64,000 nucleotides of DNA from Acidimicrobiales bacterium (GCA_020629155.1 JAHDDW010000003.1:1-64000), one strand, 5' to 3'; counted from the stretch's first letter, positions 1-9,133 are shown. Translations and numbers: made by a program. The notes: generated from the sequence alone by a model not told the origin.

Positions 1-95
1 ATGGACATACACAGGCAAAAAAAATAGTCACCCAACTAACAAATCACAACACTAGGCGTAACTAATTATGCAGCAAACTGCCTGCCGCTAAGCAT
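1..95. other. Non-coding edge downstream of hisF
   Basis: No coding region is supported in these first bases. They lie 3' of the minus-strand hisF gene. Short GCAG/CTGC arms near 68-84 could pair, but no T-run follows, so I do not call a terminator. Confidence 0.4.
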
Positions 96-866
96 CTATG
101 TATAGGCTGGGCGGACGTTCACGTTGCTGGCGAGTAACGCTTCTTTTACCTCGGCAACAGTTACCTCGCCGAAATGAAAAATACTGGCAGCTAATAAACC
201 GTCAGCGTTCGCCTCGATGGCTGCTGGCGCGAAATGGCTGACATCGCCCACTCCCCCTGACGCGATCACAGGAATAGAAACTTGGCCGCTAACTAACGTT
301 GTTAGCGCAATATCGAAACCGCTTTTTGTGCCGTCACGGTCCATCGAAGTGAGAAGTAGCTCGCCAGCACCAAGCGATTCGCACTGGGTAACCCAATCAA
401 CTACTGTCCTTTGCGTTGACGTGCGACCGCCATGTGTATGCACTATATAGTCACCTGTCGCTTCATCGAATCGAGCATCGACAGCAACGACACAACATTG
501 CGAACCAAATTCTTGCGCTATGTCTGCGATAAGCTCTGGGCGTGCAACAGCCGCCGAATTAACTGCCACTTTGTCGGCGCCGGCAAGCAGCAACGCACGA
601 GCATCTTCGACAGTGCGCACGCCACCGCCAATAGTAAACGGGATAAAAACAGTCGCCGCTACCTTCTGGGCCATTTCAAAAGCTGTTTGACGATTATCGC
701 TTGTGGCTGTGATATCTAGAAATACCAGCTCGTCAGCACCCTGAGCGTCATAGCGTTGCGCCAATTCAACTGGATCTCCAGCGTCTCGCAAATCGACAAA
801 GTTGACGCCTTTCACTGTGCGTCCGTTGCTGACATCTAGGCACGGAATAATTCGGACTGATTTCAT
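96..866 (-). CDS. hisF: Imidazole glycerol phosphate synthase, cyclase subunit HisF
   Basis: HisF is the cyclase half of IGP synthase. It uses ammonia from HisH and PRFAR to make imidazole glycerol phosphate and AICAR in histidine synthesis. The 256-residue length is normal for this (beta/alpha)8 barrel. Asp11 (in IIPCLDV) and Asp130 (in VAVDAR) fall at the canonical catalytic positions, and the phosphate-binding loops TIGGGVR and IASGGVG are present. The start codon overlaps the hisA stop by 4 bases (ATGA), so the two are translationally coupled. It is the last visible gene of hisH-sORF-hisA-hisF. No hisI is seen before the window edge. Confidence 0.97.
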   Translation of the reverse strand: MKSVRIIPCLDVSNGRTVKGVNFVDLRDAGDPVELAQRYDAQGADELVFLDITATSDNRQTAFEMAQKVAATVFIPFTIGGGVRTVEDARALLLAGADKVAVNSAAVARPELIADIAQEFGSQCCVVAVDARFDEATGDYIVHTHGGRTSTQRTVVDWVTQCESLGAGELLLTSMDRDGTKSGFDIALTTLVSGQVSIPVIASGGVGDVSHFAPAAIEANADGLLAASIFHFGEVTVAEVKEALLASNVNVRPAYT

Positions 867-1666
867 CGCAATACCTGTAACGCCTGCTGTGCGGTAAACG
901 TTTTTTCATAGAGCGCTTTGCCGACGATAGCGCCAGCTAATCGACTATTCTTGCTACTGGTACATGCAGCTAGTGCTGTCAGATCTTTGAGTGTGCCGAC
1001 GCCGCCAGAGGCGATAACAGGCACGGCTGTGGCGTCCAGCAGCGATGTCAGCCCAACTAAATCTGGGCCTTCTAACGTGCCATCACGTGCAATGTCGGTT
1101 ACAATGAAAGCGTCGATGCCGCTTTCTTCAAACACGCGAACTGCATCAAAAAGTTGCACGCCGCTGTCTTGTGTCCAGCCATGCGTTGCGACGCTACCGT
1201 TGCGCGCATCAAGCCCAACAGCAACCGCAATGCCAGCTTCTATAACGTCGCGAACAAGGCTAGGGTTTTCTTGTGCAGCTGTCCCGATCACAACTCGCGA
1301 CACGCCAGCATCGGCTAAACGTTGCGCCTGTTCAAGTGAACGTACGCCACCGCCAACTTGCACAAACATCGAGGTTTGCTTACAGATTGCCTCAATCGAA
1401 GCAAGGTTTTTGTTTGTGCCATGGCGAGCTGCGTCTAGGTCAACAACATGCAGATGGGTAGCACCCGCCTCGGCGAATACTTGCGCCTGATTTACAGGGC
1501 TAGCACCATAGGTTGTTTCTTGCTCATAGTCGCCCTGATAAAGACGGACACAATTGCCACCACGAATATCTATCGCAGGGAAAAAATGCATAGTCGAATC
1601 TTTATCGACGTTACATTCTTCATTGTCGCCGCTCCGCTCAGTGCGTTTGCCCACAGATTCTGTCAT
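863..1666 (-). CDS. hisA: Phosphoribosylformimino-AICAR-P isomerase HisA, possible N-terminal extension
   Basis: HisA isomerises ProFAR to PRFAR, the step before HisF/HisH. The barrel starts at [12 protein letters not shown], with the catalytic Asp at residue 8 of that core; later motifs are [14 protein letters not shown] and IASGGVG. Two starts are possible. The ATG at 1591 gives a standard 241-residue HisA but has no visible Shine-Dalgarno. The ATG at 1666 adds 25 polar residues, has GAGG seven bases upstream, and overlaps the stop of a 17-codon ORF by ATGA; I list the longer form. The sequence reads as HisA rather than the dual HisA/TrpF enzyme PriA of many actinobacteria, but that call needs a tree. 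Confidence 0.95.
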   Translation of the reverse strand: MTESVGKRTERSGDNEECNVDKDSTMHFFPAIDIRGGNCVRLYQGDYEQETTYGASPVNQAQVFAEAGATHLHVVDLDAARHGTNKNLASIEAICKQTSMFVQVGGGVRSLEQAQRLADAGVSRVVIGTAAQENPSLVRDVIEAGIAVAVGLDARNGSVATHGWTQDSGVQLFDAVRVFEESGIDAFIVTDIARDGTLEGPDLVGLTSLLDATAVPVIASGGVGTLKDLTALAACTSSKNSRLAGAIVGKALYEKTFTAQQALQVLR

Positions 1667-1716
1667 AGATTTGCCTCATCCGTTAGTTCGAGGAATGTTT
1701 TATAAGGACTTGTCAT
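1663..1716 (-). CDS. 17-codon ORF between hisH and hisA
   Basis: Translation gives [18 protein letters not shown] strong Shine-Dalgarno (AAGGAAG) lies about five bases upstream of the ATG, and the stop overlaps the upstream hisA ATG as ATGA. It begins 13 bases after the hisH stop. It contains no histidine, so it is not a classical His attenuator peptide. It could couple translation of hisA to hisH, be a small protein, or be the remnant of a longer gene. Expression is inferred only from the start and stop signals. Confidence 0.45.
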   Translation of the reverse strand: MTSPYKTFLELTDEANL

Positions 1717-1729
1717 ACTTCTTCCTTTT

Positions 1730-2365
1730 TCACGCGTTTATTCTCGTCATGTTCTGACCGACGTTAGCGACAAAGGACTTCAAAAATGACAGCCCAGCTT
1801 GCGAAGATTTTTCAGGATGAAACTGTGTTGCTACCAAGGAACCTTTTTCTAAAGCAGCTACAACAGGCCCCCCATAGTCAACCGTTGCTGTGACATACTC
1901 GTTTTGTTCGCCAGCATAGCTGTGCACAAAATACATCCACTCGCCAGCATGTTGCTCAAGTGAAGAGCCAGCTGAAGCTTCTAGTTTATTCCATTGCATT
2001 TGTGGACGTTTCACGCTCTCTGGTAGAAGCGTCACCTGCCCTGGCACAACGTTCAGGCCAGTAACGCCAGGTGATTCTTGTGAACCTTCATACAACATCT
2101 GCATTCCAACACAAATAGCTAGCAGCGGCTGGCCACGATCTATAGACGCCAGAACGTCTTTGTCTAAACCGCTTGATCGTAGCGCATTCATGCACGATCC
2201 GAAGGCACCAACGCCAGGAAGCACAACTGCATCTGCAGCTGCTATCGCGTGGCTGTCAGAAGTCAAGAAAGCGTCTGCACCAACTTTTTGTAGTGCTTTA
2301 TGGACAGAATGGAGGTTGCCGATTCCATAATTTATGATGGCAACCCTAGGTTGAACGTTTTTCAC
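1730..2365 (-). CDS. hisH: Imidazole glycerol phosphate synthase, glutaminase subunit HisH
   Basis: HisH hydrolyses glutamine and channels ammonia to HisF. Class I amidotransferase features are clear: the PGVGAFG oxyanion region, nucleophile Cys85 in LLAICVGMQ, and the His/Glu pair in ATQFHPEKS. I chose the GTG at 2365 (211 residues) because AGAAGGG lies just upstream and the first residues lead straight into VAIINYGIGN, the usual HisH N-terminus. A longer reading to 2464 would add 33 residues that look non-homologous. It heads the his operon and is followed after 13 bases by the small ORF. Confidence 0.94.
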   Translation of the reverse strand: MKNVQPRVAIINYGIGNLHSVHKALQKVGADAFLTSDSHAIAAADAVVLPGVGAFGSCMNALRSSGLDKDVLASIDRGQPLLAICVGMQMLYEGSQESPGVTGLNVVPGQVTLLPESVKRPQMQWNKLEASAGSSLEQHAGEWMYFVHSYAGEQNEYVTATVDYGGPVVAALEKGSLVATQFHPEKSSQAGLSFLKSFVANVGQNMTRINA

Positions 2366-2549
2366 ATCAGCCCTTCTGTCTAGTACGTCTCTGTGCAGAG
2401 TGTAGGCTATCTTGTTTTTTAATTTTCGGTGTGCAAAGACATGCAGCTTTTTACTGACTCCCACGCAAGTGGTTCAGCAAAAAACAGTAAAAAGACACTG
2501 CCTCCAGATACCCTGAGAAGACACGCCCTTCTCTTCTTCGGAGCCTTTC

Positions 2550-2726
2550 ATGTCAGTTGACTACAGCGAGCTAAGCTCACTTTCTTCCATGTTAGAAGAA
2601 ACCACAAATAGAATTGGCGAAATAGCCAAATCAGGAGATGAAGAGGACGAAGCTATTCTTTCACTCTATGAAATTGAACGCCAACTGCAAACAGCCAGTC
2701 GTCGACTCGCTAAGCTTCTACGGTAA
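2550..2726 (+). CDS. 58-residue acidic helical protein, unknown function
   Basis: The ATG at 2550 is preceded by CGGAG, and the frame is open for 58 codons to a TAA. The product is acidic in the middle (a GDEEDE stretch) and ends in basic residues (RRLAKLLR). A heptad-like spacing of L/I suggests a short helical hairpin or coiled coil. It is divergent from hisH and convergent with pheT. I do not recognise a family. The Shine-Dalgarno and protein-like composition support it as real, but there is no functional evidence. Confidence 0.6.
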   Translation: MSVDYSELSSLSSMLEETTNRIGEIAKSGDEEDEAILSLYEIERQLQTASRRLAKLLR

Positions 2727-2733
2727 CTTTCGA

Positions 2734-2780
2734 CGGCACGGTTAGCACTCTAATGATAGGCATGCTATCGTAACGTGCCG
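2734..2780. terminator. Inverted repeat between convergent genes
   Basis: CGGCACG (2734-2740) and CGTGCCG (2774-2780) can pair. The smaller dyad GATAG/CTATC (2755-2769) lies inside and covers the pheT stop codon. It sits between the 58-residue gene and pheT, which converge, so a bidirectional terminator is plausible. There is no strong T-run. Confidence 0.3.
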
Positions 2781-5155
2781 TTATGCTTTTTAGCAACCGC
2801 ATCAATGCAGTTCTGGCGAACCGTTGCTGCTTCATCATCTGTTAACGTACGATCTTGGGCTTGCAGTCTGATTGCATAGGCCAACGAACGAGCATCGCCG
2901 AGCGAATCGCTACGGAACGTGTCAAACAGTGTTACCGAAACTGCCAACTCACCACAAGCTTTGCCTATGGTTGCCTTCACTGCTTGTGCATCAACGGTGT
3001 TTGGCACAACAATAGCAATATCGAAATCGCTAGAAGGAAAACGAGAAACCGTTTTTTGTTTTGGAGGTTTCACCAAGGCAGCAAGCAAAGGTTCAACATC
3101 AAATTGCAGCCACGCTACACGATCTGAAACGTTGTATTGCTCAAGCACTGACGGGTCGACCTCGCCAACTTGGCCAAGCGTTTTGCCTCGGAAAACAATT
3201 TTTGCACTCCGAGTTGGATGTAATCCAGCTATCGGTTCATTCACGATCTGCAGCGACGAAACGTGTAGCTGATCAGCTAACGCATGCAGCCACGAAACAG
3301 CTTTGAACGCGGCGTTGTCGCCTGGACTGCACCCAGAGCAGCACAACGCCGCAGTCAACGTTTCATTCGGAAGGTCGTCGCTGCCGTTAACAGCTTCGAA
3401 CACTTTGCCTAGTTCGTAGAACTGCGCGACGCCGTTACGGTGTGACTGGTTATAGGCAATCGATTTCAGCAAACCAGGCAGCAGTGACGTACGCAAAATA
3501 GATTCGGCGTGCACTAACGGGTTCTCAAGCGAAATGATCTTATCTGTTGGCAACCCTGCTGCCTCAAGGTCTTCGGGAGAGATAAACGGCATCGGCATTG
3601 CTTCGGTGAAGCCTAGCCCTTGAATTGTTTGACGCAGACGACGCCTATTTTTTTGACGCAACGTCAGACCGCCACTTTGCGCAGGCGTCAGTGTTGCTTT
3701 AGCAACTTTGTCATAGCCCCAGTGGCGACCAATCTCTTCGATAATATCGACTTCGAGAGAAGAGTCAGGCCGCCATGTTGGCACTTGCACCGAAAACGTA
3801 TCACCGTCTTGGTTGACTGTTTCAAAACCAATTGGGGCAAGCATAGCTTGCATCTCTTCACTCGTCAGCTGCGACGTAAGATAGGCATTAACACGCGCTG
3901 GCCTCACCGAAACCACAGGCGCAGGTGATTGCTCGCCTGTTGCCGAGACGACGCCTTGGGCAATTTCTGCTCCGCAAAGTTCGGCTGCTAGCTCGCAGAA
4001 ACGATCTAACGCAAGCTCTACGCCAGCACTGTCGATACCACGTTCAAATCGAGTTGAAGCTTCTGAACGCAGCGCTAACCGCCGTGACGTGTGTGCGATC
4101 GTCATCTGATCCCAAAGGGCCGCTTCAACAACAACACGAGTTGAAGTTTGTGAAATCTCAGTGCTTGCCCCGCCCATAACGCCAGCAAGGCCGATCGCTT
4201 CGTCGTTGGCATTGGTGATCACAATGTCATCGGCGATAAGGGTTCGTTTAATGTCGTCAAGAGTTGTTAACGCTTCACCGTCTTTTGCAAGACGCACACC
4301 GAGTGACCCTTGCGGCACAAGGTCAAGGTCATAGGCATGGTTTGGTTGACCGAGTTCTAGCATCACATAGTTAGAGATATCGACGATTACGTTGATTGAA
4401 CGCATCCCAGCGGCAGCTAAACGATCCTTCATCAGCTGTGGCGTTTCGCCTAGGGTCACATTTTCTAGAACACGAACAGCAAACGCTCCACATTTTTGTG
4501 GCGCTGCGATAGCGACCGATGCTTGTTCGCTTGCCTGCCTAGCAGATTCGGCGATAATCGGCTTTTTCTGGATAAATTCAACACCAATTTTTGCAGCCAA
4601 GTCACGGGCCACTCCTGCAACAGACAGCGCATCAGGACGGTTGCCTTCTAAATCTAAATCAAAAACACTATCTGTAGAAAGGTTAAGCGCCTGTTGCAAC
4701 GGCTCGCCGACCGTTAACTCTTCATCAAGAATAAATAAACCATCTTCGTCGTTTAGATGGCCTAAACCGACTTCTTCAGCAGCGCATAGCATGCCGAAAG
4801 AGTCTTCGCCACGCATTTTGCGAGCAGCAATTTCCATGCCAGAAGGCAGCGTTGTGCCAACCGTCGCTAGCGGCACACGATCGCCTTCGGCAAAATTTTG
4901 TGCGCCACAGCAGATCTGCAATGGCTCGTCTAACCCTGCATCGACCGAAACAAGGCGAATACGATCGGCCTTTGGGTGCGGAGTTATTTCGCGCACGCGT
5001 GCAACAACAACACCATCTAGCGAAACACCGACCGTGTCGATAGATTCGGTGACCATACCAAGCGAAGTAAATACGTCACCAATTTCTTCGTTAGAAAACG
5101 AATCCAACGCACCTTGCGGCAAGAACTCTTTTAACCAAGATAAAACAATTTTCAT
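2765..5155 (-). CDS. pheT: Phenylalanyl-tRNA synthetase beta subunit
   Basis: PheT forms the alpha2-beta2 synthetase that charges tRNA-Phe. The 796-residue length is typical. An N-terminal tRNA-binding OB domain (about residues 40-155, with VVARVREITPHPKADRI) is followed by the B3/B4 editing and B5 domains. A ferredoxin-fold anticodon-binding domain closes the protein (from about 705, RFPSSDFDIAIVV). The ATG at 5155 has TTAGGAAA just upstream. It lies downstream of pheS with a 169-base gap that contains a hairpin element, so pheT could be read through or have its own promoter. Confidence 0.97.
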   Translation of the reverse strand: MKIVLSWLKEFLPQGALDSFSNEEIGDVFTSLGMVTESIDTVGVSLDGVVVARVREITPHPKADRIRLVSVDAGLDEPLQICCGAQNFAEGDRVPLATVGTTLPSGMEIAARKMRGEDSFGMLCAAEEVGLGHLNDEDGLFILDEELTVGEPLQQALNLSTDSVFDLDLEGNRPDALSVAGVARDLAAKIGVEFIQKKPIIAESARQASEQASVAIAAPQKCGAFAVRVLENVTLGETPQLMKDRLAAAGMRSINVIVDISNYVMLELGQPNHAYDLDLVPQGSLGVRLAKDGEALTTLDDIKRTLIADDIVITNANDEAIGLAGVMGGASTEISQTSTRVVVEAALWDQMTIAHTSRRLALRSEASTRFERGIDSAGVELALDRFCELAAELCGAEIAQGVVSATGEQSPAPVVSVRPARVNAYLTSQLTSEEMQAMLAPIGFETVNQDGDTFSVQVPTWRPDSSLEVDIIEEIGRHWGYDKVAKATLTPAQSGGLTLRQKNRRRLRQTIQGLGFTEAMPMPFISPEDLEAAGLPTDKIISLENPLVHAESILRTSLLPGLLKSIAYNQSHRNGVAQFYELGKVFEAVNGSDDLPNETLTAALCCSGCSPGDNAAFKAVSWLHALADQLHVSSLQIVNEPIAGLHPTRSAKIVFRGKTLGQVGEVDPSVLEQYNVSDRVAWLQFDVEPLLAALVKPPKQKTVSRFPSSDFDIAIVVPNTVDAQAVKATIGKACGELAVSVTLFDTFRSDSLGDARSLAYAIRLQAQDRTLTDDEAATVRQNCIDAVAKKHNGTLR

Positions 5156-5267
5156 AATTTCCTAACGGCAATCTTTCCAAATTTTTCGTACATTTTATTT
5201 AAACTTTTTTACTTTTCTTCGAAACGTTTTAAGTAGCAAACGGCCAACAGCTGCGTGCCAACGCCCT

Positions 5268-5315
5268 GAGCGGAGCGGAAATACTGAGGGGATCTACAAT
5301 AAAAAGAGATCCCCT
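5268..5315 (-). repeat. Hairpin element, copy 1, after pheS
   Basis: A 9-bp stem (AGGGGATCT 5287-5295, AGATCCCCT 5307-5315) encloses an 11-base loop. It starts 10 bases after the pheS stop. Next to it is a conserved block, 5268-5290, that matches 47429-47451 except for two positions. The second copy has different but still complementary stem arms. It may act as a terminator or belong to a dispersed repeat family. Confidence 0.6.
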
Positions 5316-5324
5316 ATGACATCC

Positions 5325-6323
5325 TCAAAATTGGGCTAAAAAACGGCTGTCGTTGCTAAACATTTCACGCAAGTCAGTTACCCCAAACTTCAGCGACGCT
5401 AACCGATCGATGCCGAAACCAAAAGCGAACCCTGACCATTCTTCTGAATCAATACCACCGGCTTTCAACACGTTTGGGTGCACCATGCCACAGCCGCCAA
5501 GTTCAAGCCATGAACCATCAGGGCGTTGAATATCAAACTCGGCTGAAGGCTCTGTGAAGGGGAAATAGTTCGGGCGAAGCCGTGAGGTGAAACCGTCACC
5601 AAAATAGCTTGTAGTGAACGCTTCAATTGTGCCAGCAAGATGTGCCATAGAAATATCTTTATCGATTACTAAACATTCAAGCTGATGGAATACTGGCATA
5701 TGTGTCGCATCAGCAGTATCGCGACGATAGACACGGCCAGGAGTAATTACATAGATAGGCGGTTTCTGCTCTAGCATGGTGCGGATCTGCACTGGCGAGG
5801 TGTGCGTGCGTAAAAGCGTCGACCCTGGCGCACCGTAGTCTACAAAAAGTGAATCAAACCCGTCACGGGCAGGGTGGCCGACAGGAATGTTTAACGCATC
5901 GAAGTTGTGCCAATCAGTTTCGACTTCAGGGCCTTCAGCTACGTTGAAACCCATGCCAACAAATGTGTCTTCAAGTTCTTGCATTGCTTGGGTGATAATG
6001 TGTGACCGACCGACACGCAACGCTTCGGTGTTTTCAGTTAAATCAAGACGCTCACTTTCAAGCTGTTTTGCACGCTCAGCCTTCTCATAGTCAGCTTTTT
6101 TGTTTGCAAGCTGCGCAGCAAGCGAGACGTTCGCTTCTTTAAGCGCCATACCTGTTGTTTTACGGTCTTCAGGGGGCAACGAACCAAACGATTTTTTCAA
6201 CCCCTGCAAAGGCGCTGCTTTGCCAAGGTGGCTACGTTCTGCTGTTTCAAGTTCAACAAGTGAAGACGCAGCCTCTATAGCAGCGCTAGCTTCTTCACGA
6301 TATTTCTTAATTTCTTCAATCAT
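5325..6323 (-). CDS. pheS: Phenylalanyl-tRNA synthetase alpha subunit
   Basis: PheS carries the class II catalytic core. The 332-residue product has an N-terminal coiled coil (about 1-90) and the core with HTSPVQIRTM (motif 2 region), YRRDTADATHMPVFHQLE, and motif 3 GFAFGFGIDRL near the C-terminus. Phe-pocket residues in FTEPSAEFD are present. The gene precedes pheT. Upstream, a TATACT -10 box overlaps a perfect-looking dyad. No T-box features are visible. Confidence 0.97.
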   Translation of the reverse strand: MIEEIKKYREEASAAIEAASSLVELETAERSHLGKAAPLQGLKKSFGSLPPEDRKTTGMALKEANVSLAAQLANKKADYEKAERAKQLESERLDLTENTEALRVGRSHIITQAMQELEDTFVGMGFNVAEGPEVETDWHNFDALNIPVGHPARDGFDSLFVDYGAPGSTLLRTHTSPVQIRTMLEQKPPIYVITPGRVYRRDTADATHMPVFHQLECLVIDKDISMAHLAGTIEAFTTSYFGDGFTSRLRPNYFPFTEPSAEFDIQRPDGSWLELGGCGMVHPNVLKAGGIDSEEWSGFAFGFGIDRLASLKFGVTDLREMFSNDSRFLAQF

Positions 6324-6332
6324 TTTCTGCCT

Positions 6333-6362
6333 CTACTCTGGTGCAAGCACCAAAGTAGTATA
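6333..6362 (-). promoter_or_regulatory. Putative pheS promoter with dyad
   Basis: On the minus strand TATACT (6362-6357) looks like a -10 box. A dyad CTACT-n-TGGTGC-nn-GCACCA-n-AGTAG spans 6333-6358 and would cover the transcription start. It could be an operator or a 5' hairpin. No good -35 box is seen. Confidence 0.4.
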
Positions 6363-6410
6363 ACCAACAAGAGACCTAAGAAGCATTTTCTTTTCGAGGC
6401 ACTATCATCA

Positions 6411-7967
6411 TCACACCACTTGTTCAACTTCGAAACCGCTAATAGTACGACTTGTTTTACTGAACTCGATGCCAATCAGGTATATCTTCTCAGCGGCTGC
6501 ACGAAACTTCTCATGATAGTTTCTATCGCGTAGTTGTTTCATTGCTGTGCTACTAGGTTTTTCGGTATCGGTTACTTTAAACTCGAAAATAGCAACACAA
6601 CTTTTTCCTTGCTGATCATTAAATTGCAATGTCAAATCTATTCGACCACGGTTTGTGACATCTTCAGCCGTCACTTCAACATCAAGAGAGCTGAAAAAAG
6701 CAAAAACCACCGAGGCGTAAAAACCTTCATACGCTGCTAAAGAATTTTTCCTATAATTATCATGTGCGATACCAGCAAACAAGGACTCAAGACGAACGCG
6801 TATTGTGTCATAATCATTGACCGATAATGCTTGCAACACTGGAAGTCTTTCTGGCATAGACTCCAAAAAATACTGCTCTAAAAGCATTTGATTGAAACTG
6901 CTCCGAACCTCTTTATTTGGAAAACCTAATAAAAAAATGGGTTCTGTAAAGGGCTGAACAACATCACGAATAGTTAAGTAGCCTGTTTGAAAAAGAATTG
7001 TCTCAAGACGTAGCCTATCGACATCGAAATCTCCTAGCTGGTGAAGACTCATCTCTACGCCATCTAAATCTGGCAGATAATACTGCTTTGATTTAAAAAG
7101 TTCGACCAAAAACTGTGGCGTACCTGTTTCAAACCAATAAGAACGAAACTGTTTACCTGTATCTAAGAAAAGCAGGATGTCGTATGGGTTGTATACCTTC
7201 TCGCCTAACCAATTGTAACCGTTATACCACTGCCTCACTTGCTCCAGATCGACGTCTTTTAGGCGATCTCCGAAAACGTGCAGAAGTTCTTGTTCTGTAT
7301 AGCCGCATACCGAACCATAGCGACTATCTAACGTTATGTCTTTGAGGTTATTTAATCCGCTAAAAATCGATACCTTGGAAAACTTTGTGACCCCTGTAAG
7401 TAAAACAAACTTCAAGTGTGCATCATGACTTTTAACAATCGAATAAAAATTTCTCAAACCTTCACGAATTTCGGAAGCGACAGATGGCTCGGAAATAGTA
7501 TCCAAAATTGGTTTATCGTATTCGTCTACAAGAAGCACAACCTCAGAGCCGTGCGAATCGCTTACTTGTCGAATCAGCTCGGAAAACCGTGTGGCTACAT
7601 CTAACCCATCGCCAGAAGCTACCCCTAGTCGTCGTTCATTCGTAGATAAAAGGGCAGCAATCCTTGTATCTAGCTCTTGACGATTGCGGCAAACCCCTTT
7701 AGCAAAGTCAATCGAAATAACAGGATAGGTCGTGTTCCAGTCCCAACTAGAAGAAAGCGCTAAACCTTCAAAAAGTACCTTGTTGCCTTCAAAAGCTTCA
7801 CGAAAAGTATCGAGAAGAAGAGATTTACCAAATCGTCTTGGACGAGACAGAAAATAATAACTACCTCCCCCAACAAGTTGCGCAATACTCCCCGTTTTGT
7901 CCACATAACTATAGTTATCACGAATGATCTTGTTAAATGTTGTTATGCCAATAGGAAGTTTTTGCAT
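6411..7967 (-). CDS. AAA ATPase with C-terminal PD-(D/E)XK nuclease domain (AAA-ATPase_like/DUF1703 type)
   Basis: The 518-residue protein has an N-terminal AAA-ATPase_like domain with YVDKT near residue 22, the P-loop variant RPRRFGKS at 42-49 and Walker B LLVDEYDKP at about 146-153. The C-terminal domain has Asp444 in GRIDLTL and Glu462-x-Lys464 in FEFKV, the pattern of a PD-(D/E)XK nuclease. The family is expanded in many bacteria and its role is not settled; mobile or defence functions are guesses. A close paralogue of almost equal length lies at 28147-29712. A TATGCT box sits six bases before the ATG, so the mRNA is probably leaderless. Confidence 0.88.
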   Translation of the reverse strand: MQKLPIGITTFNKIIRDNYSYVDKTGSIAQLVGGGSYYFLSRPRRFGKSLLLDTFREAFEGNKVLFEGLALSSSWDWNTTYPVISIDFAKGVCRNRQELDTRIAALLSTNERRLGVASGDGLDVATRFSELIRQVSDSHGSEVVLLVDEYDKPILDTISEPSVASEIREGLRNFYSIVKSHDAHLKFVLLTGVTKFSKVSIFSGLNNLKDITLDSRYGSVCGYTEQELLHVFGDRLKDVDLEQVRQWYNGYNWLGEKVYNPYDILLFLDTGKQFRSYWFETGTPQFLVELFKSKQYYLPDLDGVEMSLHQLGDFDVDRLRLETILFQTGYLTIRDVVQPFTEPIFLLGFPNKEVRSSFNQMLLEQYFLESMPERLPVLQALSVNDYDTIRVRLESLFAGIAHDNYRKNSLAAYEGFYASVVFAFFSSLDVEVTAEDVTNRGRIDLTLQFNDQQGKSCVAIFEFKVTDTEKPSSTAMKQLRDRNYHEKFRAAAEKIYLIGIEFSKTSRTISGFEVEQVV

Positions 7968-7979
7968 ACCAGCAGCATA
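7968..7979 (-). promoter_or_regulatory. Leaderless-type -10 box of the AAA/nuclease gene
   Basis: TATGCT (7979-7974, minus strand) then six bases then ATG at 7967. The same hexamer and spacing precede the genes at 37964, 42426 and 45906. Confidence 0.6.
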
Positions 7980-8096
7980 ACGTCATCCGTTGTGACAAGG
8001 CGCTATCGTTGTCATACAATACTTGGCAAAATTCTCAAGGTCGAATAACCTAAAACAGTTACATAGCCTATCCCCCAAGGCACAAACTGAACACGC

Positions 8097-8108
8097 TACT
8101 GTGTTTCG
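8097..8108 (+). promoter_or_regulatory. Leaderless-type -10 box of the ABC permease gene
   Basis: TACTGT (8097-8102) then six bases then GTG at 8109. No Shine-Dalgarno precedes the GTG, which favours transcription starting at the start codon. Confidence 0.5.
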
Positions 8109-9077
8109 GTGGCTATAAAAACGACGGAAAAACCAGATATTGAAATAACTTCTGAGCATGTGCGCATACAACATCAGGATTTACCACCGCTAGTCGAAAA
8201 CGGTGTGCAACAGACAAACGTTTTTGTACGTCTTAAAACAATCTGGCAATATCGAGAGTTACTCAACAATCTAATCCGCAAAGAGCTAAAAATTAAATAC
8301 AAAGACAGCTTTCTTGGGTTTGTTTGGTCGCTGCTTAACCCATTGCTTTACTTGGCTATCTATTCGCTAGTTTTTGGCTTTCTTCTCCAAGGAAGCATCG
8401 AACTATTCGGCATTTTCCTTCTTGCGGGTCTTTTACCTTATAATCTTTTTTCTGTTGGCCTTATGGCAGCAACAACCTCAATAACAAGCAATGGTCCGCT
8501 TGTCCAAAAAGTTTGGTTCCCAAGAGAGATACTTCCTATCGCAGCGGTAGGAGCCAACCTGATCAACTTCTGTTTTCAGCTAATTATTCTTGTCGGAGGG
8601 CTTGCTGTTTTTCGTCTGCAACCTGAGTGGTCGATGCTTTGGCTCTTGTTTGGCGCTTTATTCGCTACGCTGCTGTTAACTATCGGGCTCGGGCTCATCC
8701 TTTCAGCGGTGAACGTCTATTTTCGCGATGTGCAGCACTTCTTGGAGCTGGGCTTAGCCGCCTGGTTCTGGCTCACCCCTATTGTGTATCATTACGGCCA
8801 TATCGCAAATGCTTTGACTGAACGACTTGGCTTAAGCACAGATAGGTTTGCGATGATTAACCCGATGACGCCGATGGTCACGATCTTTCAAAGAGTGGCC
8901 TATAACCCGACAAACTTTCCAGAAGAAAGCCAGCAGCAACATTTCTCCGAACTCCTACGGCCAACATCATGGCATGCGATCAACCTAGCCATCGCAACAA
9001 CTGGCGCTTTCCTTCTCTTCTACTTCGGGCTCAAACTATTCGCCAAGCTCGAAGCAAACCTAGGCGAAGAAATCTAA
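8109..9077 (+). CDS. ABC-2 type permease, polysaccharide export (Wzm/TagG-like)
   Basis: This 322-residue inner-membrane protein looks like the transmembrane subunit of an ABC exporter for O-antigen or teichoic-acid-like polymers. After a hydrophilic N-terminus of about 50 residues comes the family motif YRELLNNLIRKELKIKYKDS and then FLGFVWSLLNPLLYLAIYSLVF, with six hydrophobic segments and an LTPIVY motif before the last ones. Such permeases need an ATPase (Wzt/TagH), normally the next gene; here the next gene is a Fic protein, so the ATPase must be elsewhere or lost. Neighbouring rml and glycosyltransferase genes support a polysaccharide role. Confidence 0.85.
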   Translation: MAIKTTEKPDIEITSEHVRIQHQDLPPLVENGVQQTNVFVRLKTIWQYRELLNNLIRKELKIKYKDSFLGFVWSLLNPLLYLAIYSLVFGFLLQGSIELFGIFLLAGLLPYNLFSVGLMAATTSITSNGPLVQKVWFPREILPIAAVGANLINFCFQLIILVGGLAVFRLQPEWSMLWLLFGALFATLLLTIGLGLILSAVNVYFRDVQHFLELGLAAWFWLTPIVYHYGHIANALTERLGLSTDRFAMINPMTPMVTIFQRVAYNPTNFPEESQQQHFSELLRPTSWHAINLAIATTGAFLLFYFGLKLFAKLEANLGEEI

Positions 9078-9133
9078 CGCTGAGTAACTATTTTTGATAT
9101 TCGTAATACTCTCATTATCCTCAAGAGGTTCCA

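Noticed and set aside
863-1666. PriA (dual HisA/TrpF) identity
   Set aside because: The GW-x3-SG-VQLFDAV region and overall sequence look closer to HisA than to PriA; left as HisA pending a tree.
4392-5165. Long plus-strand open frame opposite pheT
   Set aside because: It mirrors the codons of a well-supported pheT, and its translation (Ser/Arg/Thr-rich) matches nothing.
6324-6400. T-box leader upstream of pheS
   Set aside because: There is no specifier loop, conserved T-box sequence or terminator/antiterminator pair; only a short dyad over the promoter.
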